A stretch of DNA of 64,000 bases from Prorocentrum cordatum. Taxonomy: Eukaryota; Sar; Dinophyceae; Prorocentrales; Prorocentraceae. The translations under genes and the position numbers were made by a program. The DNA is taken from NCBI GenBank assembly GCA_963575745.1, contig CAUYUJ010014261.1, forward strand, positions 354,689-418,688, written 5' to 3'. Numbering within the stretch: position 1 is the first letter of the stretch; each line of letters begins with the position of its first letter. The notes under the pieces were generated by a model, which ran no database searches, was not told the origin of the DNA, and saw only the letters and a program-made list of their open reading frames with translations. Shown in pieces: positions 38,546 to 49,043 of the stretch.

Positions 38546-38930
38546 ATTACTCCGACGGTAGGACCCCGCACGAGAATCCGTTTAGCTTGCCCTTTGCCCT
38601 TTCCTCCTCCCCCTGGCGGGCACCATCTCCTCTCGCCCCCTGCACTGCCCTCTCTTCCCCGTTCTATGTTTCGTCCTCCTCCTCTTTCTCTTTCTCTTTC
38701 TCTTTCTCTTTCTCGTTCTCTTTCTCCTCCTCCTCCCCCTCCTCCTCCTCCTCCTCCTCCTCCTCCTCCTCCTCCTCCTCCTCTCGCGCCACCTCCTCCT
38801 CGTCGTCGGCCGCCCCCATGCCCTTTCCCTCCTCATCCCCCAGCCTTTTCTCCATGTGCACCTCCCCTTCCCCCATCGTCGGGACAAGCAAATCCATTTT
38901 CCTCAGCGCCGTCGCCGCCTCGGCCAGCGC
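38546..38930 (+). repeat. Satellite spacer with (TTTCTC)n and (CCT)n
   Basis: ACTCCGACGGTAGGACCCCG repeats the text that opens block 1 (36328); (CTTTCT)n and (CCT)n follow at 38680-38782. Confidence 0.85.
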
Positions 38931-40124
38931 GTCGGGAAGCGGGCCCCATAGGGAGGGGGCTCCCGCCTGAGACTTCCTCGCAATTCACTCACAGACGAGG
39001 CTCCCGCTCGAGACTTCCCCCATATGCATGTTTCAAGAGCCCAAAAGTGACGACAGTTGCACGTTGCGGATGACCCGCTCGGATTCGAACATGAAGCGCG
39101 GGCCCCATAGGGAGGGGGCTCCCGCCTAGCCTCCCTCACAATACACTCACAGACGAAGTTCCCGCTCGAGACTTCCTCCATACTCAGACCTCGACAGCCC
39201 AAAAGTGACGACGGTTACACGTTGCGGATGGCCCGCTCGGATAGGGAGGGGGCTCCAGCCTGAGACTTCCTCGCAATTCACTCACAGACGAGGCTCCCGC
39301 TCGAGACTTCCTCCATAGTCAGGCCTCAACAGCCCAAAAGTGAAGACAATTACACGTTTCGGATGACCCGCTCGGATTCGAACATGAAGCGCTGGCCCCA
39401 TAAGGAGGGGGTTCCCGCCTGAGACTTCTTTGCAATTCACTCACAGACGGGGTTCCCGCTCGAGACTTCCTCCATATTCATGCCTCAAGAGCTCAAACGT
39501 GACGACAGTTGCACGTTGCGGGTGACCCGCTCGGGTTCAAACATGAAGTGCGGGCCCCACAGGGAGGGGGCTCCCGCCTGAGACTTCCTCGCAATTCACT
39601 CACAGACGAGGTTCCCGCTAGAGACTTCCTCCATATTCAGGCCTCAAGAGCCCGAAAGTGACGACAGTTACACGTTTCGGATGACCCGCTCGGATTCGAA
39701 CATGAAGTGCGTGCCCCATAGGGAGGGGTCTCCCGCCTGCGACTTCCTCGCAGTTCACTCACGGACGGGGCTCCCGCTCGAGACGTCCTCCATATTCAGG
39801 CCTCAAGAGCCCAAAAGTGACGACAGTTACACGTTTCGGATGACCCGCTCGGATTCAAACGTGGAGCGCGGGCCCCATAGGGAGGGGGTTCCCGCCTGAG
39901 ACTTCCTCGCAATTCACTCACAGACGAGGCTCCCGCCTGATACTTCCTCAATAATATAACCTCAGGAGCGCAAAAATGACGACAATTACAAGTTTCAGGA
40001 TGACCCGCTCGGATTACCAACATGAAACGCGGGCCCCATAGGGAGGGGGCTCCCGCCTGAGATTTCCTCACAATTCACTCACAGACGAAGTTCCCGCCTG
40101 ATACTTCCTCCATATTCAGGCCTC
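38930..40124 (+). repeat. 159-bp satellite array, block 2
   Basis: Same unit as block 1 with more ACACGTTTCGG variants. Confidence 0.97.
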
Positions 40125-40138
40125 CAATCAGCGAGTAG

Positions 40139-40173
<35 letters not shown>

Positions 40174-40430
40174 GTGATGGTGATGATGATGATGGTGATG
40201 ACGATGATGATGATGATCGTTCGGTGCCGATGATGGTGAGTGATCGTGCGATGGTGATGGTGATGCTGACCTCCTCCTCTCGCGCCACCTCCTCCTCGTC
40301 GTCGGCTTCCCCCATGCCCCTTCCTTCCTCATCCCCCTGCCTTTTCTCCATGTGCATTTCCCCTTCCCCCTCGTCGGGGAAAGTAAATCCATTTTCCTCA
40401 GCGCCGTCGCCGCCTCGGCCAGCGCCCGGG
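40125..40430 (+). repeat. (GAT)n and CCT-rich spacer, 2
   Basis: (GAT)n with GGT variants, then the CGCGCCACCTCCTCCTCGTC block that also appears at 38790. Confidence 0.93.
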
Positions 40431-41484
40431 AAGCGGGCCCCATAGGGAGGGGGCTCCCGCCTGAGACTTCCTCGCAATTCACTCACAGACGAAGCTCCCG
40501 CTCGAGACTTCCTCCATATTCAGGCCTCAAGAGCCCCAAAGTGGAGACAGTGGCACGATGCGGGTGAACCGCTCGGATTCGAACATGAAGTGCGGGCTCC
40601 ATAGGGAGGGGGCTCCCGCCTGAGACTTCCTCGCAATTCACTCACGGACGAGGCTCCGCTCGAGACTTCCTCCATATTCAGGCCTCAAGAGCCCAAAAGT
40701 GACGACGGTTACACGTTTCGGATGACCCGCTCGGGTTCAAGGATGAAGTGCGGGCCCCATAGGGAGGGGGCTCCCGCCTGAGACTTCCTCGCAATCCACT
40801 CACACACGAGGCTCCCGCTCGAGACTTCCTCCATATTCAGGCCTCAAGAGGCCAAAAGTGACGACAATTGCACGTTGCGGATGACCCGCTCGGATTCGAA
40901 CATTAAGTGCGGGCCCCATGAGAGGGAGCTCCCGCCTGAGACTTCCACACAATTCACTCACGGACGAGGCTCCCGCTCGAGACTTCCTCCATATTCAGGC
41001 CTCAAGACCCCAAAAATGACGACAATTGCAAGTTGCGGATGACCCGCTCGGATTACCAACATGAAATGCGGGCCCCATACTGTAGGGCTCCCGCCTGAGA
41101 CTTCCTCGCAATTCGCTCACAGACGGGGCTCCCGCTCGAGACTTCCTCCATATTCAAGCCTCAAGAGCCCAAAAGTGACGACAATTACACGTTGCGGATG
41201 ATCCGCTTGGATTACCAACGTGAAGTGCGGGCCCCATAGGGAGGGGGCTCTCGCCTGAGACTTCCTCGCAATTCACTCACAGACGGGGCTCCCGCTCGAG
41301 ACTTCCTCCATATTCAGGCCTCACGAGCCCAAAAGTGACGACAGTTACACGTTGCGGATGACCCGCTCGGATTACCAACATGAAGTGCGGGCCCCATAGG
41401 GAGGGGGCTCCCGCCTGAGACTTCCTCGCAATTCACTCACAGACGAGGCTCCCGCCTGATACTTCCTCCATATTCTGGCCTCAA
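40430..41484 (+). repeat. 159-bp satellite array, block 3
   Basis: About seven units, ending at AGCGAGTAGTGATGATG. Confidence 0.97.
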
Positions 41485-41745
41485 GTCAGCGAGTAGTGAT
41501 GATGATGATGATGATGATGATGATGACGACGATGATGATGATGATCGTTCGGTGCCGATGATGGTGAGTGATCGTGCGATGGTGATGCTGATGCTGATGG
41601 TGATGATGATGATGAGTGGGGAGTGATGGTGATGGTGATGATGATGCGGAGGAGGAACGGAGGAGGAAGCAAACAGGAGCAGAGGAGAGGGAGGAGGAGG
41701 AGGAGGAGATCCTGCGCGGAGGGTGCGCAGAGAAAACAAGAACCC
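41485..41745 (+). repeat. (GAT)n spacer, 3, and end of satellite region
   Basis: (GAT)n, then GAGGAGGAAGC and CCTGCGCGGAGGGTGCG as in spacer 1. AAGAACCCCACTTAGGATGT is repeated twice in tandem just after (41739-41788). Confidence 0.9.
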
Positions 41746-41951
41746 CACTTAGGATGTGGGGAACAAGAACCCCACTTAGGATGTGGGGAAAAACGCACGA
41801 CGGGTGGCGTTCTTTTGGGGCCGCCGTGGGCCCCTTCTGGTAGAGGCCCTTCCAGGGGCAACCCCGACTCGAGATTTCGACAGCGGGCCCCGGGGGACAG
41901 GCTCGCGAGACTTCTCCGGGGCCCCCCCCCTCGTACCGAAGAGCACAAGTT

Positions 41952-42148
41952 TCCGGAGCGGCCACGAGGGGGGCGTCCAAGAGGGGGGGGGGTGCAGATC
42001 ATGGCCGGCGGCACGTGCGCGGCACAGGCGGGGGGGCCAGGGGCGTCATGGACGAAGAAGAGGCGCCGTGAAATCTGTGGGCATATCATGGCCCCCGCTA
42101 TGACATCCACCCCCCCCTCGTCATCACCCCCCTCTTCTCCGCCCCCGA
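41952..42148 (+). mobile_element. Family K TIR element K4
   Basis: Ends TCCGGAGCGGCC and CCGCCCCCGA; interior as K1. No clear TSD. Confidence 0.75.
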
Positions 42149-42570
42149 ACAGGACATCACACGTCTGTCCGCGGCACCCGCGTCTGGCCGGGGTCGCCCC
42201 AGCCGGCCAGGGGCGCAGAAGCACCTGCGCTCTGGAAGGGGGGACGCACGTCCATTCAGGGGAGGAGGAGGAGGAGGAGGAGGTTTTTTTTTCCCCCGCG
42301 GGAACACCACCACCGCTTCTTTCCTCGCGTTGGAAGGTCTTGAAAAACCGACTGTCATGGCGCTACAGAGGGTCATCAAGAAAAATTGCACTTACAATAC
42401 AAGGATGAGACGCCCAAGAGTAGGTCACGGAATACCCCTGGGGCGTGCCACGGTTACTGCAAATGAAAAGCACCGGAAAATCAATCAGACGCCCCTCCAT
42501 CATCGTGCGAAGGCAGCGCTAGAGACTGTTCGCCCTCCTCGAGGAGGAGGAGGAGGAGGAGGAGGAGGAG
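42149..42570. other. Unassigned stretch with two short (GGA)n runs
   Basis: GGA runs at 42262-42283 and 42540-42570. Nothing else recognised. Confidence 0.4.
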
Positions 42571-42870
42571 GGGGCTTTCTCAGAAGGCGGCGGGGCTCCT
42601 CAGGAGCTCTCAGAAAAACTTCTCGGGCGTCTTCGGGGCAGGCTCAAAACCCGATCCGAGGGCCAGGGGACCTCCGAGCCTTCTTGGCGGCGCGCATAAG
42701 GGGGTGGAGGGAGGGGGGAAGGCTTCTCAGAAGGAGGCTGCTTCTTAGAAGGCGCCGGCCTTGCATCGATAGATAAGGCCCGCGCTTCCAAGAATCAGGG
42801 GTGCTTGTAAGAAGCCCTCCCCCCTCCCCCCACCCCCCTCCCCCCACCCCCTCTGCGCGTGGCTGACCTC
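42570..42870 (+). repeat. Family S region (CTTCTCAGAAG palindromes), copy
   Basis: CTTTCTCAGAAGGCGGCGGG..GGCTTCTCAGAAGGAGG..TTAGAAGGCGCCGGCC..GGGGTGCTTGTAAGAAGCC. 42690-42860 is matched by 60300-60470. Confidence 0.75.
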
Positions 42871-42987
42871 CTGAGGCCCGCCCATTCTCGCTTCCACACC
42901 GGGCTCGCCGCCGAGCCCGTACCTCGCAGGCCTCCGACGTCGTGATGAATTCGCCACGTGCGCCCCAGAAGGCCAGGCCTCCTACCA

Positions 42988-43139
42988 TTGGGTTGGGCAT
43001 GTCCTCCTACAGGCGGGCTTTGGACGAGAATGCAAAAACAGCCAACAAATTCTCAACACAAAAAGTCCAAACATCTTTCCCAGACAACTTTTCTACTGTT
43101 TGGCAATATTTCTCATGTAGAGGGACGTGCCCGATTTAA
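42988..43139 (+). mobile_element. Family A TIR element A8, perfect 8-bp TSD
   Basis: Ends TTGGGTTGGGCATGTCC and GGACGTGCCCGATTTAA; 152 bp. TCCTACCA at 42980-42987 and 43140-43147. Confidence 0.95.
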
Positions 43140-43229
43140 TCCTACCAGCGGCTGTCTTCTCCTCCCGCGCCAGTCTTTTCGCGGCCCCTGGGCCTGGTGA
43201 CAAGAAGGCTCCCAGGCGCCAGGCATGGC

Positions 43230-43420
43230 CCGAAACCTTCGGCCAGACCTTTCCTTGTAATGCAACGGTGTCTGGCTTCGGGGCTGTCACTCGGGTCTCC
43301 AGCGACCGTTCGGGTCGATGTGGGCACCCCTGGAACGCTCTCGGCGAGGCGCAGCTGCAGCGGGGCATCCTGGGGCTGAACAACCCCCAAGATCCAAACG
43401 AAGACGCCTGAAAGCCTCGA
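43230..43420 (+). repeat. Family T repeat, copy 1
   Basis: GGGCACCCCTGGAACGCTCT..CGGCGAGGCGCAGCTGC recurs at 61250-61400. The minus frame of both keeps QLRLAES.PGVP..RT.AGDP, so an old coding origin is possible. Confidence 0.6.
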
Positions 43421-43870
43421 AGGATGACCTCGATCACCGCCTCGAGTTCGGCCGAAGCCACTGGTCCTGAGCCGCTTTGGCTTAGCATGAAGCAGAAGCC
43501 GGGATGGAACATTGGCCCTAGACCCAAGACCTGCCCAACTGAATAACATCAATGTTTCGTCCTCAGCCGTTTTCAATTCGGAGGCAACTCCTGGGAAGTT
43601 TTCGCTCGGGCGATTAAGGTGCCACTTCACAAGAAAGGCTGGACTAAGCCCGGATTTAAGCCAGATTGATTCAGGCTACAGGGGATTTAGCCGGACTAGG
43701 CCAGATCAGCCCAGATTAAGCCGATTTATCCTGTGCCGGTGAGAATCACACTATGGGGATAATAACATTCGGGGCCCCGGGGGGGGGGAATACAAGCTTT
43801 CCCCGGTAAGTCGCATGTATGCATGCACCGCGTACGGATGTAGGAACACAAAGCCTGAGAAATCCTCCCC
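43421..43870. other. Unassigned stretch with GGATTTA-type decamer remnants
   Basis: 43630-43730 has AGCCGGATTTA-like repeats related to 29949-30018. No gene. Confidence 0.45.
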
Positions 43871-43998
43871 GCTCATGGTTCTGGCGGGGCCTTCCCTAGA
43901 TGGGGCGGGACGAACGTGGAAACAAAGAAACAGCACGGAATAGCGACGCGCCGCTCGCTCTGGTGGGGACTCCCTGGCGAGGTGGGTAGGGTGGGGTG

Positions 43999-44182
43999 GG
44001 AGGAGGAGGAGGAGGAGGAGGAGAGGAGGAGGAGGAGGGAGGAGGAGGAGGAGGAGGAGGAGGAGGAGGAGGAGGAGGAGGAGGAGGAGGAGGAGGAGGA
44101 GGAGGAGGGAGGAGGACAAGGAGGAGGAAGAGGAGGAGGACGAGGAGGAGGAGAAGGAGGAGGAGGAGGAGGAGGAGGAGGA

Positions 44183-44214
<32 letters not shown>

Positions 44215-44314
44215 GAGGAGGAGGAGGAGGAGGAGGAGGAGGAGGAGGAGGAGGAGGAGGAGGAGGAGGAGGAGGAGGAGGAGGAGGAAGAGGAGGAGGA
44301 AGAGGGGGGGGGAA
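43999..44314 (+). repeat. (GGA)n tract 3' of the nicotinamidase retrocopy
   Basis: About 315 bp of GGA repeat; pyrimidine on the gene's sense strand. Confidence 0.95.
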
Positions 44315-44579
44315 CGTTGGGAACGTTGGGGTGAACGACGGCGAATGTCGGAGCTCCTCTCGATTACTGCTGCAGATCGACGATGGCAGCAGCTCTGACC
44401 GACTTCGGCGCCCGCTGGGGTGGGGGTACTCCCCACCCTGAATTCTCGCCAAATTCTGCCTTCCCTTAGCTGTGGGGAGGCCGTACAACGAAGCCAAATG
44501 CCTGGGGTCAGTCGTGGCTGCTCCCCATCCACTCTCCTCCCCCGCCCCTCCTCCCCGAGGCTCTGCGCCGAGGACGCGC

Positions 44580-45586
44580 CTACTGCCCGGCAGGGCTCAG
44601 CAGCGCGGCCGCGGCGAGCAGGGCGCCCGCGGCCGCGAGGCGCGTGCTCCCCGAGGTCTCCTGCGGGCACTCCATGGCGAGGACGTCGGCGGCCGTGAGG
44701 CTCGTGGCCCCCGCGCTCACCATGGCGGCGAGGGCGCTGTCGAAGTTGGCCTCGCTGCCGAGCACGGCCTCCGTGGCGTCGGTGATCACCTTCACGTCGT
44801 AGTTTCCAAATGTCAGCGCGTCCTCCACGGTCCACCTGACGCACACGTCCGTGGCAATGCCCGCGACGTAGATGGTGTCGATGCCCAGCGACTGCAGCGT
44901 GGTGTCCAGGGTCGTCTTTAGCGTTTTCGTGTTGTCCATGAAGGCGCTGTAGGCGTCGACGTACTGGTTCATGCCCTTCTGCACCACGATATCGGTCGAC
45001 GCCGTCATGAGGCTGGGCGGGAAACCCGAGTCCCCAGTCTGCAGGCAGTGGTCCGTCCACATGGCCTGGTCGGTGGAGAAGCATTCTGCCGGGCTGGTGG
45101 CGCACAACGAGCATGCCAAGTTATCGGTGACGATGTCCGAAGTGTTGACGTCGTAGTCCCAGCCGGCCGGGGGGCACAGCTGCGTCGTGCAATCGACGGT
45201 GGAGGGGTCGACGTAGATCGTGGGGCAGCAGGCGCCGTCCGCCGTCCGGGATTGATGCACGTGAGGGGCAGGCTCCCCTTCCCAGAGAGGTGCGCGAAAG
45301 GGGCCCGGCCGTGCGTGGAGCCGAATGATATGTGGTTCTCCGGGTGGAAATCCTGCGTGCGCACCACGCTTTCGAAGAGACACGACTTCTCGCTGCGGAT
45401 CGAGTTGATCGTCGCGATGATGTGCGAAGCGGGCACCGAGAGGGATCCGGGCTCACCGCTGGCGGTCAGGTTCTCCAGAAAGCAGTCCTGCACGTCCACG
45501 AGCAGCAGCGCGGCGCTCCCCCAGCAGCGGCCCACCTGCGAGGCCAGCGTGGCCGCAGCTGCGACGGCAGCCGGCAGGCGTGGCAT
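44580..45586 (-). pseudogene. Nicotinamidase / isochorismatase-family hydrolase, retrocopy with one frameshift
   Basis: Cysteine hydrolase fold that in nicotinamidases converts nicotinamide to nicotinate for NAD salvage. The ATG is at 45586, 79 nt after a DinoSL relic. An apparent signal peptide (MPRLPAAVAAAATLASQVG) precedes LLVDVQDCF (catalytic Asp). TQDFHPENHISFGS carries the family's metal-binding Asp/His residues. A frame change at about 45240-45260 separates this from the rest. Then come a Cys-rich insertion of about 65 residues, WTDHCLQ, VVQKGMNQYVDAYSAF (catalytic Lys) and GIATDVCVRWT (catalytic Cys). A hydrophobic C-terminal tail (LAAAGALLAAAALLSPAGQ) ends at 44580. It is longer than usual nicotinamidases (about 200 aa). 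Intronless. It could be functional if the frameshift is a sequencing error; substrate is inferred. Confidence 0.88.
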
Positions 45587-45665
45587 GTGGCTCGGCGGAC
45601 TCTCTGGGGCTCGGCTCGCGCCCGGCGCGGCGCTGAACTCGCAGCTCGCTCTGGGGACCGAACGG

Positions 45666-45687
45666 CTTGAGCCAAAATGGCTACGGA
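45666..45687 (-). other. DinoSL spliced-leader relic 5' of the nicotinamidase retrocopy
   Basis: Full 22-nt match to DinoSL on the minus strand, 79 nt upstream of the ATG. Preceded on that strand by (TCC)n. It shows the gene copy came from a mature trans-spliced mRNA. Confidence 0.93.
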
Positions 45688-45735
45688 AGAGGAGGAGGAG
45701 GAGGAGGAGGAGGAGGAGGAGGAGGAGGAGGAGGA
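45687..45735 (+). repeat. (GGA)n tract
   Basis: GGA repeat fused directly to the DinoSL relic. Confidence 0.95.
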
Positions 45736-46084
45736 TTTTTGGATTGCGCTGCTGATGAAGCGTATGGCCTGTCAGCTGATGGCGGCGCTGCGGCTAGCAG
45801 AGGCGGTCAGCACAGTCAACTCGTGTGGCTATGCTAAACGGCGAGGCTCGCAAACTCTGCACGGGCACCAAGTCTACAAGTACAGTACAGTACGAGGGGA
45901 CCCCCGCGACAGAGCGGACGGAACGCGTCGAACCGAAGCAAGGAGTCCAGGCCCTCCCAAACCACATCACACCTCCCCGTACTACCCCCCATCATAGGCG
46001 ACTGGACGGCGAACGCTAAAGGCGGCGACAAATATGACGTGCTGTGCCTCGTCCAGGGCACTCGGCTGAGGGGAAGGGGGGAAG
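45736..46084. other. Unassigned stretch
   Basis: No gene or repeat recognised. Confidence 0.35.
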
Positions 46085-46155
46085 GAGGGAGGGAGGAAGG
46101 AGGAGGAGGAGGAGGAGGAGGAGGAGGAGGAGGAGGAGGAGGAGGAGGAGGAGGG
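46085..46155 (+). repeat. (GGA)n tract
   Basis: GGA repeat after GGGAAGGAGGGA. Confidence 0.95.
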
Positions 46156-46159
46156 GGGC

Positions 46160-46348
46160 GGGGGGCGAAACATCTGCGAAATAATATGGTATAGCCACAC
46201 TTCGCTCTCTCTGGGGGAGGGGGGGGGGCAGTGGGGGGGGGGAACCCTGGCGCTCCGGCGGAGCCCGCCCTGGAGGGGAGGGGCACAACATCTGAGAAAC
46301 GATGTGGTATAGCCACACCCTGCTCGTTCTGGCGGGGCTGCCCTGGAG
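46160..46348 (+). repeat. Tandem TGGTATAGCCACAC repeat
   Basis: TATGGTATAGCCACACTTCG (46187) and TGTGGTATAGCCACACCCTG (46303) open related units with CTCTGGCGGGG-type text; a third, weaker copy lies at 46640-46700. Confidence 0.7.
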
Positions 46349-46599
46349 CTTAAAAGGCCCTGGAAACGACAAGGCCGTTTTTTTACCGGTTCCGTTTTCC
46401 CATTTTTTTTGCCGGTTCCGACGCCGTTTTTTGACCGGTTCCGTCGCCGTTCTTTTACGGGCTCCCGCTCCAGCTCCAATCCTGGAGCCGTTTTTGTTGC
46501 CGTTTCCGGTCGCCGTTTTTTTGTTGCCGTTTCCTTTTCCAAGGGACACTTTTTCGGAAACGGTGAAAAACGGCCCTGCCGTTTCTGGGGCCCACTAAA
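46349..46599 (+). mobile_element. TIR element N, perfect 8-bp TSD
   Basis: 251 bp. Ends CTTAAAAGGCCCTGGAAACG and CGTTTCTGGGGCCCACTAAA; CCCTGGAG at 46341-46348 and 46600-46607. Interior is repeated CCGTTTTTTGCCGGTTCCG-like text. Confidence 0.88.
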
Positions 46600-46699
46600 C
46601 CCTGGAGTGAAGGGAGGAGCAAGCAACAAGTGAAATGGGATGGTGATGCGATACCCTGCTCGCTCAGGCGGGGCCGCCCTGGCGCTCTGGCGGGGCCTT

Positions 46700-47098
46700 C
46701 CCAAGGGGAGAAAACCTCAATGTACGATTCGTACTTTCCCTGGTGGTAATACAGTCCGGCCTCGCCGCTCCGCCCGCATATCAAATCTGGGTTCCCCACG
46801 GCTAGCGATGACTCAGGGGTTAAGGCGGGGGTGCTTTATTATCGCGGGCGTGCGGATACCGACCGCGAAAATACCAACATCGATACAGAATTTCTGGAAC
46901 GATCTCAAGGCAGTATCTGTTTGCTCCATGGCCGAAAACTGACAAGAACTAAAGCGGCCGCGGACGCTAACAAATCAAAGAAAAAACAATCTCCGAACTC
47001 AGGACGGAGGCGCAGCGAGGCCAACAAAGACAGTGAGAAACGGGAGGGCCCGTTCGCAGACGCGCGATCTGTTGATTTGTTCAATGCGCAGTCCCGAA
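46700..47098. other. Unassigned stretch with a 135-aa open frame
   Basis: The frame 46831-47238 (plus) has a Lys/Arg-rich middle and a Cys-rich end, but its last third is element J1. No family recognised; probably spurious. Confidence 0.35.
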
Positions 47099-47106
47099 GT
47101 CCCGAC

Positions 47107-47249
47107 CAGTGCAAGACCTCAACGTTGTTGTTCGTTTTGTGCTCGTTCTGCCCTTCGTTTTGCTCTACCTGTTTTCCTGCACCTCCCTGCCAAAACGAAA
47201 AACCAAACACAGCCGAAGTCGAGCAAAACATTGTTTAGGTCCAACAATG
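47107..47249 (+). mobile_element. hAT-like MITE J1, perfect 8-bp TSD
   Basis: 143 bp. Ends CAGTGCAAGACCTCAACG and TTTAGGTCCAACAATG; GTCCCGAC at 47099-47106 and 47250-47257. Interior CGTTTTG-rich. The CAnnG start and 8-bp TSD fit the hAT superfamily. Confidence 0.88.
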
Positions 47250-47355
47250 GTCCCGACTCCTTCCCCGGGACCGGCTTCATCCTGAGTCGTTTTGTTAACA
47301 GTCCCCGGGGCCGGCAAGGACACCCAAAAGCCGAAAACGACGACAAATAAAACCT
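47250..47355 (+). mobile_element. Family G repeat
   Basis: GACTCCTTCCCCGGGACCGG..CATCCTGAGTCGTTTTG..CCCCGGGGCCGGCAAGG. Confidence 0.7.
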
Positions 47356-47404
47356 CCCGTCCTGACTTTGTGCCAAGACGTTGCGTGTCGGGTTTTTTGC
47401 TTCA

Positions 47405-47620
47405 GCGGACGCCCGGAATGCCTACGAAAAGACTGGGTCGTATACCCATCAACACATGTTGTCCACAATCGACAGCGGCCGCCATTGGGCAGGCGGCCTT
47501 CTGTCTCACATGGGCAGCGTCAGCGGCGATACCGACAGCGAGTCCAGCTCAAAACGAGCAGGAAATGCTGGCCCGTTTTCGCACCCATTTTTTCAATACC
47601 CGTGCGGTGACGAGCGAACA
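47405..47620 (+). mobile_element. Family H TIR repeat, copy 3
   Basis: ACGCCCGGAATG..GGGTCGTATACCCATCAAC..CGACAGCGGCCGCCATTGGG..GGCGATACCGACAGCGAGTC. Confidence 0.78.
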
Positions 47621-48075
47621 GCGCACACGCATGCCCATACGGGCCCGGTCTGGGATTGCTTTGTTTTGTTTGGGAGTCACTTTGTTTTGTTTGGGAGTCA
47701 CTGCTGGCCGCCGAACACAACAGCCTTGAAAACACCCTTGCAATCACCCCTGGTATCACCGCCCAATGATCCGTTTAAGTCCCACGTTGAACTTGGGGAT
47801 ATAAAGACGGGGGGTCGGAGGGAGGAGGACTGCCCATAGGTATTCAATGCGGGTGGTCGGGTCTCAAAGGGATCTCCCGCTCGAGCGGGGACCCCCGTCC
47901 GACCCAGCGCACCCCTAGCCCCCCCCGTCCCCGCAGTGGGTATGGATGTGTGCCCCCCGATCCCCGACGTGATGATTCTTTCATGGCGTCGACCCCCAAG
48001 CTTCTGGACCAATTCCTAGGACCGGCTTCTCATCCTGAATCGTTCTTTGACGGTCCCTAGGCACGCTAGGGCGCC
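47621..48075. other. Short direct repeats and a family G copy
   Basis: TTGTTTTGTTTGGGAGTCAC occurs twice in tandem (47660-47700). 47953-48075 is a family G repeat (CGACGTGATGATTC..CATGGCGTCGACCCCC). No gene. Confidence 0.55.
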
Positions 48076-49000
48076 TCGCCACTGCTTATTTCCTGGCGCG
48101 CGGAATTTGGGGTCTCCCAATCCGCTTCGACTTCGCATCCGTGACGACGCAGCCTGATCCGACGCCCCGCCGCGAAAATATAGACACAAACGCCGTCCAA
48201 TGAATTGTTTTCTTTTGTGCCCGGACAGAACACCTGGGCGACACAACCCGAAGGGAGGTGCCCAAGGTGCCTGCATGAATTCACATGCAGTCGGACCTCG
48301 CAACACGAACGGCGGCACGGACCGCCCCCGGCGTTATCCGCGCCGCCGTTGCGAGGTGCCTCGAAATGCCACCCCGAGACACGGCCACCGGAACCACCCC
48401 CACTTGGCCGCCGGCCTCAAGCAGCGGAGGCCCCGCTGCCCAAGGACTTAAGTTCCCACGCCCCCCACGTCGGGGGACCCCTTCGAGTAACCCCATCGGG
48501 CCTCTCAGGGGTGGTACGGCGGGCCCGCACCTACTGTGGCTGGCACACCACAGGGCAAGAGTCTCTCCCACAGCCCCGTCGAGCTGTGGGGACGATCGGG
48601 CTGCCAACCCGCTTGTTTTCCTGGGACGCCACACAGGCACCCAGCGGCACAGGTGCCAACGGATTGTTCCTGGGCCTCGGGGGAGGGCGGCGGCGTATAA
48701 ATCACTACCGATATCCAGCCACGTTGCAAACCGAGGAGGAGAAAGACAGGACAGGACAGGACAGGACATCCGCATAAGGGGGCCAACATCAACACACCTA
48801 CACTTGTGCCTTGCCCGAAGGCCACTGCAATTTGTTTGTGAAATCTTTCACTGGGGCCGGCAGGGGGCATACCCCGAAGCTTCAAGGGGTAAGCTCCGAG
48901 GTGGCCCCGTAAGAGAGGTTCATTACCTTGTGAATACGAGTCCCTGCGGCTCGGTGCGGGGGGAGCAACTGTTGGGAAGGAAGACGGGAGAAGGAAAACA
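48076..49000. other. Unassigned stretch with weak zinc-finger-like frame
   Basis: Frame 48205-48777 (plus) has CPRCLHEFTCSRTSQHERRH, a C2H2-like pattern one residue short before the first His. GGACAGGACAGGACAGGACA lies at 48747-48768. No retrotransposon motif follows, so I do not call a gene. Confidence 0.3.
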
Positions 49001-49030
49001 GGAGGAGGAGGAGGAGGAGGAGGAGGAGGG
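49001..49030 (+). repeat. Short (GGA)n tract
   Basis: About ten GGA units. Confidence 0.95.
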
Positions 49031-49043
49031 AGTCCGGGTCGGT

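Noticed and set aside
36660-41400. GTTCGAATCC (tRNA T-loop / B-box-like) in the satellite, minus strand
   Set aside because: No pairing T-stem, acceptor stem or A box; the motif also varies to GTTTGAATCC between units.
36315-41745. CRISPR-like regular spacing
   Set aside because: Units are 159-bp tandem satellite without unique spacers; the genome is eukaryotic.
46831-47238. 135-aa plus-strand frame
   Set aside because: Last third is MITE J1; no family motif.
48205-48777. C2H2 zinc-finger gene or R2-like LINE N-terminus
   Set aside because: One finger-like pattern with wrong spacing and no RT or nuclease motif downstream.
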